DNA of 26,874 nucleotides from a virus (IMGVR_UViG_3300021957_005217:1-26874); one strand, 5' to 3'; shown: positions 14,626 through 22,903, counted from the stretch's first letter. The notes: generated from the sequence alone by a model not told the origin. Program-made: numbers and translations.

Positions 14626-14980
14626 ACTCTTCTTCTCTAATAAGAAGGAGCAACCAGATCCTCTTGATCAAGAGGGTGAGCAGGCTTTCGTACCCTTCCT
14701 ACTCAATAGGTGGTTAACGATGTATAGTAAAGAGACTGTTGGCTTTGTTAATGCTACTCTCAATAAGTATTGTGGTATCTTTGATACCGATAAGCAAAAG
14801 ACTTATAAGCTATACTACAACCTTATACCTCGTCTTAAGTTCAAGCGTATCACATACATTAAGAAGGTTAAGAAAGATAAGGATAAGGAAGAAGAGAAAG
14901 ATCAGCTTAAGATGATTGCTAAGAATAACTTTATGTCCTCTCGAGAGTTAGAGCAATATAAGGAGTTGATTAATTCATAA
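14600..14980 (+). CDS. 62: gp62-like clamp loader small subunit (putative)
   Basis: A 126-aa protein. The core (AFVPFLLNRWLTMYSKETV, then FVNATLN, about residues 29-55) and YYNLIPRLKFKRITYIKKV (about 72-90) fit the pattern of T4-type clamp-loader subunit gp62 in marine phages: PFxxNRxLSYxxxTVxxxNxMN followed by a Y..L....+.KRF.KW block. The C-terminus ends with a SSRELEQYKELI segment. gp62 works with gp44 to load the sliding clamp, but neither is next to it here. A charged Lys/Glu/Asp linker (KVKKDKDKEEEKDQ) sits in the middle. It overlaps the exostosin-like gene by 26 nt, with no other good start nearby. Confidence 0.58.
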   Translation: MNFFQIQNKLFFSNKKEQPDPLDQEGEQAFVPFLLNRWLTMYSKETVGFVNATLNKYCGIFDTDKQKTYKLYYNLIPRLKFKRITYIKKVKKDKDKEEEKDQLKMIAKNNFMSSRELEQYKELINS

Positions 14981-14993
14981 CAAGTAGTAAATA
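14966..14993 (+). promoter_or_regulatory. Hybrid promoter of the cochaperonin gene
   Basis: TTGATT (14966-14971), a 16-nt spacer and TAAATA (14988-14993), ending 5 nt before ATG 14999. The -35 lies in the last codons of the gp62-like gene. The geometry combines the early-type -35 with the late-type -10. Confidence 0.72.
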
Positions 14994-14998
14994 ATAGC

Positions 14999-15403
14999 AT
15001 GGCACAAAGAAGTATTGATACTCTAGCTACTCAACGGCATTTGATTGACCTCTCTACTCACTCAGAAGGTGATATAGGTCTTACGGATGACTTTGAGTTG
15101 ACAATGATTTTTGATGATATCCTTCTCGTAGAATATATTGACGAGAACGAGCATGGTGAGATCCAACGTAATGGAATTTATGTTCCAACTAATGCAGTAA
15201 CTAAAGCTTGGCGTAAGGCAAGAGTAGTTCTTGCAGGACCTAAAGCAGAATATGCTAAGAAGGGTGATATTGTTCTCTTTCCAAGTAACTTAGGAGTTAC
15301 TGTAGCTAATATTGATGTTCAAGGTACGGTAGTTAAGAAGGGCATCTTCTTGAATGAAGATCGTCTCTTTGGTATCTGTAACCTTAAAGATGCAGATAGC
15401 TAG
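14999..15403 (+). CDS. GroES-like cochaperonin (gp31/Cpn10 type)
   Basis: A 134-aa protein with the 10-kDa chaperonin fold. FDDILLVEYID (about 38-48) is the first strand pair, GIYVPTNAVTKAWRKARVVLAGP (about 59-81) contains the place where GroES has its mobile loop-to-barrel transition, and AKKGDIVLFPSNLGV (about 85-99) matches GroES GDxVxF. In T4, gp31 replaces GroES so that the host GroEL can fold the capsid protein gp23. It is 40-odd residues longer than bacterial GroES, with an N-terminal extension like other phage versions. The position in the middle of assembly genes fits. Confidence 0.75.
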   Translation: MAQRSIDTLATQRHLIDLSTHSEGDIGLTDDFELTMIFDDILLVEYIDENEHGEIQRNGIYVPTNAVTKAWRKARVVLAGPKAEYAKKGDIVLFPSNLGVTVANIDVQGTVVKKGIFLNEDRLFGICNLKDADS

Positions 15404-15764
15404 ACCAGCTCTTGATACGTTACTACGTAGTAATGTTTGTGAAGTACGCTTTGTAAGACGAGATCCAAGACCTGGTGACGGTCCTACAAGGCGTATGCTT
15501 TGCACTAAGGATTTGAGTATCCTTACCTCTCTTAATGGTAGAACTACTCTTCACTATAGGCCACCTCGAGGTGGTATGCAAGTCAATGAAGCAATGCAAA
15601 ACATTTGTGTTGTATGGGACATCTTCATGCAGGACTATAGAAACGTTGCGATGAATAGCTGCAACTTAATCCAAACTATTCCAGCAAATGAGTGGTGGGG
15701 TTATTTCAACGAGAATATATACCCGATGTCACCAGCTCAGAAAGCTAACTTTATGAACTCATGA
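15390..15764 (+). CDS. Small protein with Sm/SH3-like (WYL_2/DUF2693) fold (putative)
   Basis: A 124-aa protein. VCEVRFVRRDPRPGDGPTRR then MLCTKDLSIL (about 15-45) resembles the VxFxKxDGxxRxMxCTxxxxxI pattern of the small SH3-barrel proteins in T4-like marine phages annotated WYL_2 or DUF2693. NICVVWDIFMQDYRNVAMNS (about 71-90) matches the later VWDxexxxWRxF block. I chose ATG 15390, which overlaps the cochaperonin stop, because an upstream ATG (15354) lies well inside that gene and adds non-matching residues. The function is unknown and regulatory nucleic-acid binding is possible. The stop overlaps the next start (ATGA). Confidence 0.55.
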   Translation: MQIARPALDTLLRSNVCEVRFVRRDPRPGDGPTRRMLCTKDLSILTSLNGRTTLHYRPPRGGMQVNEAMQNICVVWDIFMQDYRNVAMNSCNLIQTIPANEWWGYFNENIYPMSPAQKANFMNS

Positions 15765-16114
15765 ATGTATCTACTGAAAACTTCTCTGATCACCTTAAGC
15801 CTTTCCTATTGCAGCGAGTGGCTATTTGTACAGATAAAAAGATTATCCGTAAAGGTAAGTTGAGGATTTTTCAGATCAAGCAACATTACGCGAAGCTTAC
15901 TTTAGAGGATGAAGTAAGAACACGCTTATATGAGATTCCATATCCTTACGAGATGTCAACTGATGGTAGAAAGCTTACTCTTTGTTACAAGCTTGAGAAG
16001 TTTCTTAATATTGGTGACCTCGAACTACAAGTTAAGTTTTTAGACTCAAGTAAGAGCTCTAAACTATATGACTCCAATGTCTATATTCTACCACTGGAAG
16101 ATGTCCAGTTTTAA
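15761..16114 (+). CDS. Hypothetical protein
   Basis: A 117-aa protein of no family that I recognise. It is basic at the N-terminal half (DKKIIRKGKLRIFQIKQHYAK) and predicted mostly beta, with alternating strands (KLTLEDEVRTRLYEI, RKLTLCYKLEKF, ELQVKFLD, NVYILPLEDV), no membrane segment and no signal peptide. It is coupled to the preceding gene by an ATGA overlap and is the last gene of the 14999-16114 unit. The next promoter begins 2 nt after its stop codon. Confidence 0.6.
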   Translation: MNVSTENFSDHLKPFLLQRVAICTDKKIIRKGKLRIFQIKQHYAKLTLEDEVRTRLYEIPYPYEMSTDGRKLTLCYKLEKFLNIGDLELQVKFLDSSKSSKLYDSNVYILPLEDVQF

Positions 16115-16115
16115 C

Positions 16116-16143
16116 TTGATTATGCTACATAGTATTGTATACT
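16116..16143 (+). promoter_or_regulatory. Sigma70-like promoter of the helicase gene
   Basis: TTGATT (16116-16121), a 16-nt spacer and TATACT (16138-16143). The GTG start is 7 nt beyond, so the transcript is predicted to be leaderless with GTG. Confidence 0.78.
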
Positions 16144-16150
16144 AGTTATA

Positions 16151-17779
16151 GTGATCGGTTCTATAACAAACAACTTCCCCGAGGGCTATACCCCTAACTC
16201 CTCTCAAGTAAAGCTTCTAAAGAGTATCGACGAAGCTTTTGCATCAGGTAAAAAGTTTATTATCTGTAATGCACCTACTGGTTCAGGTAAGTCTTTTATC
16301 TCTAAGACTCTTGGTAACGCTGCTGAGGATGCTCCAGATGAGTTTAGAGAGCTAGTTACATCTTATGCTGCCTTCAAGAGAGGCTCTTCTGGTTATAAGT
16401 ATCAAGAAGAGATGGATGAGACTGCTCCCTTTGGTTGTACTGCATTGACTATTACAAAGGCTCTACAAGATCAATACAAAGAGCTATTCGATGATGTAGA
16501 AGTTGTAAAGGGTAAGTCTAACTATCAATGTGTAGTAGATGAACGCTTTCCTGTAGATGTAGCTCCTTGTGTAAGCTCTCAGAACCTTAAAGCTGATTGC
16601 TGGGCTAAGTGTAAGTGTCCATACTATGAAGCTCGTAATAGAGCTCTTACATCGCAGTTTAATACCCTCAACTACAATATGTTCTTTGCTCTACCTGACC
16701 ATCTTAAGAAGAGGCAGTTCTTAATTTGTGATGAGGCTTCTGAGCTTGAGGATCAGCTTGTTAAAGAGTTTACTTGTAGAATTGAGTATAAGTTTCTTGC
16801 ACGTATGGATATTGCTCCTCGTATATTGACTTCGAGTATGAATGCTGTTAAATGGTTAACTGAGCTACAGGTTGACCTTACTGATAAGATTGACGATATT
16901 AAAGACATTCTCAAGAATAGTAAGACGCGTAATAAGAAGTCTCTAATGGACTTAACTACTAATATGCAAAGATTGCAGAACCTTAAAGGTAAAGTAGATC
17001 TTATAACTGACTCATGGAGCGAGAGTGAGTATGTTCATACTAAAGATAGAGAGAGTATTACCTTTATGCCTCTTAAGGTTAACAATCTTGCTAAGAGACT
17101 ATTTGACTTCGCTGATCAAGTCATCTTAATGTCTGCTACTATCATTGACCCGGATAACTTCTGTAAGAGTTTAGGTATTGATGACTACCAATACGTAGAA
17201 GCAGAGTCAAGCTTCGATGCTAAGAAGGCTCCTATTGTATGTAACCCTAAGTATAAACTTAACTATCACCTTATGGAGAAGAACCTTCCTAAAGTGATTA
17301 GACAAGTAGCTGAGATTTGTAAGCATCACGGTAATGATAAAGGTATTATTCATACTCATAACAATACTATTACTGCTAAGTTAAGTCACATGTTATATGG
17401 TGATAGGTTCTTGTATAGAGAGCCTGGTATTAAGAACGAAGATATCTTAGATCAACATATGCTTAGTGCTGACCCTACTGTATTAGTATCTCCCTCTATG
17501 TCTTATGGTGTAGACTTGAAAGGTGATCTAGCTAAGTTCCAGATCATCATCAAGGCTCCATTCCTACCTACTAAGGATGTAAGGATTGAGAAGCTAATGA
17601 AGTCTGACTTTAGTTGGTATCAGAATAAAATGCTATGCTCTCTTATTCAGTCCTGTGGTAGAGGTATTCGATCTACTGATGATGAGTGTATTACATATAT
17701 TCTAGATGGTACTATTGTTGAGAACATTGTGAGAGCTAAGCATAAGTTACCTAAATACTTCCTCGAACGCTTCGTCTAG
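16151..17779 (+). CDS. XPD/DinG-family helicase with Fe-S cluster
   Basis: A 542-aa superfamily-2 helicase starting at GTG. Walker A is APTGSGKS (41-48). Cysteines C127, C140, C150, C154 and C156, between motifs Ia and II, fit the 4Fe-4S domain of XPD/DinG/Rad3 enzymes. The DEAH box is DEAS (194-197), a small variant. MSATIIDPDNF (motif III-like, about 329), a SMSYGVDLKGD block (about 451-461) and QSCGRGIRSTDDECITYILD (about 500-519, motif VI) complete the family pattern. It is a 5'-3' DNA helicase in characterised members and may act in phage replication, recombination or repair. It is one of the few replication-type genes in the window. Confidence 0.88.
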   Translation: MIGSITNNFPEGYTPNSSQVKLLKSIDEAFASGKKFIICNAPTGSGKSFISKTLGNAAEDAPDEFRELVTSYAAFKRGSSGYKYQEEMDETAPFGCTALTITKALQDQYKELFDDVEVVKGKSNYQCVVDERFPVDVAPCVSSQNLKADCWAKCKCPYYEARNRALTSQFNTLNYNMFFALPDHLKKRQFLICDEASELEDQLVKEFTCRIEYKFLARMDIAPRILTSSMNAVKWLTELQVDLTDKIDDIKDILKNSKTRNKKSLMDLTTNMQRLQNLKGKVDLITDSWSESEYVHTKDRESITFMPLKVNNLAKRLFDFADQVILMSATIIDPDNFCKSLGIDDYQYVEAESSFDAKKAPIVCNPKYKLNYHLMEKNLPKVIRQVAEICKHHGNDKGIIHTHNNTITAKLSHMLYGDRFLYREPGIKNEDILDQHMLSADPTVLVSPSMSYGVDLKGDLAKFQIIIKAPFLPTKDVRIEKLMKSDFSWYQNKMLCSLIQSCGRGIRSTDDECITYILDGTIVENIVRAKHKLPKYFLERFV

Positions 17780-17780
17780 C

Positions 17781-17788
17781 ATTAAATA
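17781..17788 (+). promoter_or_regulatory. Late-type promoter before the gp15-like gene
   Basis: ATTAAATA, identical to the octamers before four other virion-type genes. It ends 9 nt before the TTG start codon, giving a predicted leader of about 4 nt. No -35 box is seen. Confidence 0.62.
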
Positions 17789-17797
17789 ATAGTAGCT

Positions 17798-18946
17798 TTG
17801 AAGAAATATACTTACAATTTTGAGATCAAGGATCTACTTACCCAGTTTATTGCCGCGTTTGACGATACAGTTATTAAGCGCTACAATAAAAATAGGGAAG
17901 CAGAGCAAGAGATTGCAGTACGATATGTGATGGCACCTAAGCAGCGCATCATGTATGATATTATTAACAAAGCGCAAAACTTAAAACTACCTGTTGTTAG
18001 TGTAGATCTTGCGGGAGTATCTTATGATACTGAACGAGTATTCAATAAGCTCGATGGTTTTGATAACTATGGTGAACAAACTCAGTCATCAATCAATACA
18101 CCAGTACCAGTTAACTTAGAGGTTAACATGTCTATACTTTGTAGGTATATGTCAGACATGGATCAGATCCTCTCTAACTTTGTACCTTATACTAACCCCT
18201 ATATTGTTCTCGCATGGAGAGAGCCAGTAGACCAATCATTGCTTAGTGCTGGTGAAGTACCATTCAATCCTATTGAGATTAGATCTGAAGTCCTTTGGAG
18301 TCAGAATATCTCTATGAACACTCCTACGGATACAACATATAGTGAGAAGTTTAGAATAGTTGCTGATACTTCGTTTACTATTAAGGGTTGGATGTTTAGA
18401 AATAAGAATGATAGATCTAATCCAATCTACTTCATTGACATGAACTTTATCAATGCTGATAAAGGTTATAGCTTTACTCCTGCTATAACATCAGTAGACT
18501 ACGAAAGTTTCTATGATAGCTTAACTGCTGATGCTGAGATTGAGACCTTATCACTTTCTGGTTACCCATTCACTGACTCAGTATTTTATAATGCTTCTGG
18601 CTACCCAATGCCAATTGATAGCCCAGTAACAATTACTACTCAAGCAAAGCAACTTAATAAGGGTACATTTACTCTTATTGGTCAGAACTATAATGAGACA
18701 GAGTTTGTTCTTCTCTCATCGACATCTGCTCTAACAGATACTCTAACATCAGTACCTACAACCTATACAGGTACAATTGAAGGATATCTATTACCACTTT
18801 CCAGCTATACTGTACAAAGCGATACAGTAATGAATATCAATCTCTCGAATCTAAATACTGCAGGAACATTCCAAGTAGTAGTCAAGAACCCAGCAGGGTG
18901 GACTTCTACCGGTGATTTGTCTGGAGTATCCTTCACCACAGAATAA
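17798..18946 (+). CDS. 15: gp15-like tail completion / sheath stabiliser protein
   Basis: A 382-aa protein. The first 225 residues follow T4 gp15: a short aromatic start (KKYTYNFEI), AVRYVMAPKQRIMYDI, LPVVSVDLAGVSYDTER (about 65-81), then NLEVNMSILCRYMSDMDQIL (about 107-126), matching T4 YELSIFTRYEDDMFQIV, and TSFTIKGWMFRNKND (about 192-206), matching FEVNGWMY. gp15 caps the tail end where it meets the neck. About 150 extra residues at the C-terminus look like an IPT/TIG-type beta-sandwich (GTFTLIGQNYNE..., ending VVVKNPAGW). The start is TTG, chosen because it follows the late promoter and aligns with gp15. T4 gp15 is about 270 aa. Confidence 0.75.
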   Translation: MKKYTYNFEIKDLLTQFIAAFDDTVIKRYNKNREAEQEIAVRYVMAPKQRIMYDIINKAQNLKLPVVSVDLAGVSYDTERVFNKLDGFDNYGEQTQSSINTPVPVNLEVNMSILCRYMSDMDQILSNFVPYTNPYIVLAWREPVDQSLLSAGEVPFNPIEIRSEVLWSQNISMNTPTDTTYSEKFRIVADTSFTIKGWMFRNKNDRSNPIYFIDMNFINADKGYSFTPAITSVDYESFYDSLTADAEIETLSLSGYPFTDSVFYNASGYPMPIDSPVTITTQAKQLNKGTFTLIGQNYNETEFVLLSSTSALTDTLTSVPTTYTGTIEGYLLPLSSYTVQSDTVMNINLSNLNTAGTFQVVVKNPAGWTSTGDLSGVSFTTE

Positions 18947-18949
18947 ATA
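18942..18949 (+). promoter_or_regulatory. Late-type promoter before the portal gene
   Basis: AATAAATA, sharing the TAAATA core, overlaps the stop codon of the gp15-like gene and ends 7 nt before the portal ATG. Confidence 0.55.
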
Positions 18950-18956
18950 ACTTAAG

Positions 18957-20747
18957 ATGGCCAACACGAACCCAACTAACGACGGAAGAGCTGCTACATT
19001 TGGTAGAAACCTTATGAGCTATGTCTCCAATCGCCTTCCGTATGCTTCACAAGAAGATGATGCACTTAATGATAAGTATAAGTACTTTGCAAAGAATGGT
19101 CAACAAAGAGCAGAAGCTCTTGTTAAGTCATCTGTAACTTCTGCTAATCCTTACAACAATATCCCTATTGGTGACTTTGGTAAGGATGGTTCTTTCAATG
19201 ATGTTATGTATGCATCACTTGATCAGGACAAAGGTGGTCGTATGCGTGACTATCGTATAATGGCTTCTAACAATGAGGTCTCAGAAGCTCTTGATGAGAT
19301 TTGTGACGAGATGATCAATCCAGATGAGAATGGTCGTGTTGTTAAGATTGGTTATGAAAACATCGAGCTTGATGTGGATCAAAAGACTGATCTTGATCGT
19401 GAGTTTGATAAGTATGTTGACTTCTATGATCTTAAAGCAAAGGGTTGGACTTACTTCCGACAGCTACTTGTTGAAGGAGAAGTCTTCTTTGAGCAGATTC
19501 TACATGATGACTATACTAAAGAGGGTGTTCTTGGTTTGATTAATATCCCAGCTGAGATTATTGACCCAGTTTATAACAACATCCAGAACATGCTTGTTAA
19601 AGGCTTTATCTATAAGAAGCCAATCTTTAGTGTGCAACAGCCTAATAAGGTTGAAAAGACCGAAATGATTCCAATGGAGCAGAATCAAATCGTTTATGCT
19701 AACTCTGGTGTCTATAATGAGACTAAAGACTTTGTTATTCCTTTCCTTGAAAATGCTCGTCGTCCTTATCGTCAGCTTTCTCTTATTGAAGATGCTATTG
19801 TTATCTATCGATTAGTAAGAGCTCCAGAACGTCTCGTATTTAACGTTGATGTTGGTAATATGGCTCCACCAAAGGCTGAAGCATATCTCCGCAAGCTTAT
19901 TCAGAACTATTGGTCAAAGAAGACCTTTGATAGTGATCAGTCTAATGTAGTTAACAAGTTTAACCCTCAGTCAATGCTTGATGCCTTTTGGTTTGCTAAG
20001 CGTCAAGGCTCAGATGGTACTTCTGTTACTCAGCTTCCAGGAGGTGCTAACCTCGGTGAGTTGACTGACCTTATGTACTTTATCAAGAAGCTTTACAGAG
20101 CTCTTAAAGTACCTGCTACTCGTATTGATCCAGAAGATCGCACCGTTGATCCATCAACTATCCTTCGTGAAGAGCTTAAGTTTGCTAAGTTTATTGTTCG
20201 TATTCAGCAAGGTATGGCTGCTGCAATTAAGAAAGGCTTTGTAACACATCTTAAGCTTAAAGGTATCTGGGATGACATGGGTCTTACAGAGACTAACGTT
20301 GATATTGCTTTCACTCCTCCTACTAACTACTATGAGATGAGAGAGAATCAGAAGCTAGAGCTTAAGGCTGCTAACTTCAATACTCTTGCAAGTAACGAGT
20401 TTGTCTCTGTTACATATGCTCAGAAGAAGTATCTTGGTTGGAAGGATAGAGACATTCTTGCTAACAGAGAGTTCATGCGTAAGGATGCTGAATTCCAATG
20501 GGAGATTGCACAGATTCAAGCCGCTGGTCCAATGTGGAAAGAGCAACTTGCTGCAGCTGCTGATGCTGGCGGTGAAGCCGGTGAAGGTGGCGACATTGGT
20601 GGTGGAGCTGCTGGTGGTGGCGGTGATGGTGGCATTCCTGAGTTCGGTGGAGGTCCTGCTGGTGGTGATGCTGCTGCAGGTGATGATGCCGGAGCTGAGC
20701 CAGCTGCTGAGGCTGAAGCTGATACTTCTGCAGATCAGGCTGAATAA
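18957..20747 (+). CDS. 20: Portal vertex protein
   Basis: A 596-aa T4-type portal protein. The dodecameric ring sits at one capsid corner and is the DNA gate and the starting point for head assembly. Diagnostic blocks are RDYRIMASNNEVSEALDEIC (about 95-114), LLVEGEVFFEQI (about 168-179), RLVRAPERLVFNVDVGNM (about 284-301), KRQGSDGTSVTQLPGGANLG (about 348-367) and RALKVPATRIDPEDR (about 384-398). Residues about 532-596 form a low-complexity Gly/Ala/Asp/Glu tail that T4 gp20 (about 524 aa) lacks. It follows the gp15-like gene in a late unit, and the next gene encodes the chimeric exoprotein-like protein. Confidence 0.95.
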   Translation: MANTNPTNDGRAATFGRNLMSYVSNRLPYASQEDDALNDKYKYFAKNGQQRAEALVKSSVTSANPYNNIPIGDFGKDGSFNDVMYASLDQDKGGRMRDYRIMASNNEVSEALDEICDEMINPDENGRVVKIGYENIELDVDQKTDLDREFDKYVDFYDLKAKGWTYFRQLLVEGEVFFEQILHDDYTKEGVLGLINIPAEIIDPVYNNIQNMLVKGFIYKKPIFSVQQPNKVEKTEMIPMEQNQIVYANSGVYNETKDFVIPFLENARRPYRQLSLIEDAIVIYRLVRAPERLVFNVDVGNMAPPKAEAYLRKLIQNYWSKKTFDSDQSNVVNKFNPQSMLDAFWFAKRQGSDGTSVTQLPGGANLGELTDLMYFIKKLYRALKVPATRIDPEDRTVDPSTILREELKFAKFIVRIQQGMAAAIKKGFVTHLKLKGIWDDMGLTETNVDIAFTPPTNYYEMRENQKLELKAANFNTLASNEFVSVTYAQKKYLGWKDRDILANREFMRKDAEFQWEIAQIQAAGPMWKEQLAAAADAGGEAGEGGDIGGGAAGGGGDGGIPEFGGGPAGGDAAAGDDAGAEPAAEAEADTSADQAE

Positions 20748-20771
20748 TTCAGTGCTAACACAATCTTAGAC

Positions 20772-20779
20772 ATTAAATA
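20772..20779 (+). promoter_or_regulatory. Late-type promoter before the 705-aa gene
   Basis: ATTAAATA, ending 6 nt before ATG 20786. No -35 box is seen. Confidence 0.6.
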
Positions 20780-20785
20780 TGTTTA

Positions 20786-22903
20786 ATGATCCCAACACAT
20801 CCTTTATTTGGTAGACTGCATGTAACGTTTGTTAAGCCAGGCTCTGGCTCAAGCTCAGAATCACCAGACCCTATCCCGGAGGTCGGAACAGAGGCTATCT
20901 TTGCATTTGGAGCAGATTGGAAGTATCTATCACAGACAGGTGATCCTGGTGACTTTACTGCAACTGATTATGATGATTCAGCTTGGCCTAGTGGTCCAGG
21001 TGAGTTAGGATTTGGTGATGGTGATGAAGCTACAAACATAGGTAAGACAGCTACTAACATTGCTTACTTCTTCCGTAAGACAGTTGACATTACTTCAGGT
21101 AGTAAGTATGATGAGTATGACTTGAGTATCCTTTTTGATGATGGTGTTGTTGTTTATGTTAATGGAGAAGAGCAAGCAAGATCAGTTAACTGGGCTTCAG
21201 GTGCTATTGCTTGGAATCAATTAGCTACTGGCACTATTGCTGATAACGAAGTAATACCTGCAACAATTCCTGCTTCAGCATGGAATGATGGTGAAAATGT
21301 TATTGCTGTTCAAGTTTCAAACAACCAATCAGGTAGCTCTGATGTATCATTTAACATGAGTGTGGATGCAGTTAAGAATGCTGTACCTTATAGCCACATT
21401 GCAGGTCAGTATGCTGTATTCAATACCGCATCAGCAGTAGCTAACATTGTAGCTGGTCCTACAAGTCTTGATGAAATTAGTGGTATGACCTCCTTGGCAC
21501 TTACAACTAACATTGGTACATTTGCAATGATTGATGACGATGTTGATGATAGAATATTCTTTATTGATAGAGATGGTGCATCGCAAGGTGCTATGGTTCT
21601 TGAGAGCTATACATGGGATGATGGTGAAGCAATGTTCGGTTATACAGATCAGACAACCAATGTTAAATACTTAATGATTGGTGAGATTGGAGATAATGGT
21701 GCTGCATTCGCGACCAGGTCACTTATTAGAACAGTTGAGCCAGAAGTTGATGGATCTACATTTACTATTGCTGCATCTGCTTATGAAGTGATTGATTACC
21801 AATTCCCAGCTACACCGACATTTGTTTCAAGTCCAGGTGCTGGAACAAACAGAGGTGACTCAGAGGCTGCATTTGTATGTCCTATTGATGAGAGGATTTA
21901 CATCATAACTAAGAGAGAGCCAAAGCCAAGAGTCTATTCTCTACCATTACAGAGCTCTTATACAGGTACTCAAACCTTGACATACCATGGAGAAATTAAT
22001 GGTGTTGAGAACATGACGACAGGTCCAAGCTCTCCAACTCCAACAACAAATGCTACAGAAGCAACATTAAGTCCAGACTTTACAAAGGTTCTTATTAAGA
22101 ACTACGACAAGGTATTCCAATACTACAGAACAGATAATACAATTCCATGGACAACAGTTCTTACAGTTTCTTCACCAGTTGAAGATGAAAACTATGTTGG
22201 TTTAGGTTCTGGTCCTGGTCAAGAGCCACAAGGTGAGGCAATGACTTGGGATCCATCTGGCAATGGTTACTATACTACATCAGAATACAACGGAGGTGGA
22301 ACACTACCACTTTACTATTACCCTCTTTCAGCTGCACAGCCTGGTGTATACATAATAGGACAAGGACTTGAAGGTTATACAGGTGGTGAAGATACATGGA
22401 TCTGGAGTAAAGCAGCCAATGTAAATGATAATAACTCTTCTGCAGCTACACTTATTTCTGATAAGAACCCAACTGATGAAAGATGGGGATTCACTAAGTT
22501 TGGTGGTCTCGATACCCTCTTTGCTGATAACACAACAGTTACAGTAACGGATGCATCATTTACATTCTATGTCGATACTGAGGGTCAAGGTATTGCATTC
22601 CATGAAGCACTCTCCGCTATTGATGCATCAACAGTAACATACACAACTGTGGATGGAACAATGTCTCCTGGTATTGGTTATGATGCTGTAGCAATGGCAG
22701 AAGATCCACTTGCTGATAACTTTGTAGGTAGTGTTACTGTTAACTTCCCTGTATCAACAGTTCAGAATTGGATTAGAACTCCTGAGCAGAACTTTGGTTT
22801 CTGGCACCTTGCTACTCACTCATCAGATGGTCAGCAACTTGGATCCTTTGAAGCAGCATCAATCAGTCAAAGACCAACACTTAACTTTACTATATCCGTC
22901 TAA
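20786..22903 (+). CDS. Chimeric exoprotein-like protein in the virion block
   Basis: A 705-aa protein without a signal peptide. Residues 36-197 look like a galactose-binding-type beta-sandwich (DLSILFDDGVVVYVNGEE, WNDGENVIAVQV), a module common in large secreted proteins of Verrucomicrobiota and Planctomycetota. About 205-510 match a bacterial beta-propeller family: LMIGEIGDNGA, RTVEPEVDG, EAAFVCPIDERIYIITKRE, EATLSPDFTKVLIKNYDKVFQY. From about 520 the pattern is DNRLRE-like: GLEGYTGGEDTWIW, ATLISDKNPTDERWGFTKF, VTDASFTFYVDT. The late promoter and position between portal and neck genes suggest a virion adhesin or decoration protein recruited from host-type exoprotein domains. It ends in a bidirectional terminator. 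Domain names are from recalled patterns. Confidence 0.65.
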   Translation: MIPTHPLFGRLHVTFVKPGSGSSSESPDPIPEVGTEAIFAFGADWKYLSQTGDPGDFTATDYDDSAWPSGPGELGFGDGDEATNIGKTATNIAYFFRKTVDITSGSKYDEYDLSILFDDGVVVYVNGEEQARSVNWASGAIAWNQLATGTIADNEVIPATIPASAWNDGENVIAVQVSNNQSGSSDVSFNMSVDAVKNAVPYSHIAGQYAVFNTASAVANIVAGPTSLDEISGMTSLALTTNIGTFAMIDDDVDDRIFFIDRDGASQGAMVLESYTWDDGEAMFGYTDQTTNVKYLMIGEIGDNGAAFATRSLIRTVEPEVDGSTFTIAASAYEVIDYQFPATPTFVSSPGAGTNRGDSEAAFVCPIDERIYIITKREPKPRVYSLPLQSSYTGTQTLTYHGEINGVENMTTGPSSPTPTTNATEATLSPDFTKVLIKNYDKVFQYYRTDNTIPWTTVLTVSSPVEDENYVGLGSGPGQEPQGEAMTWDPSGNGYYTTSEYNGGGTLPLYYYPLSAAQPGVYIIGQGLEGYTGGEDTWIWSKAANVNDNNSSAATLISDKNPTDERWGFTKFGGLDTLFADNTTVTVTDASFTFYVDTEGQGIAFHEALSAIDASTVTYTTVDGTMSPGIGYDAVAMAEDPLADNFVGSVTVNFPVSTVQNWIRTPEQNFGFWHLATHSSDGQQLGSFEAASISQRPTLNFTISV

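Noticed and set aside
15354-15389. Upstream ATG for the SH3-like gene
   Set aside because: It would add 12 residues read out of frame within the cochaperonin gene, and family-like sequence begins after ATG 15390.
20386-20769. Leu/Val-rich overlapping frame at the portal 3' end
   Set aside because: A frame-shifted reading of the Gly/Ala repeat region. It has no promoter or family match.
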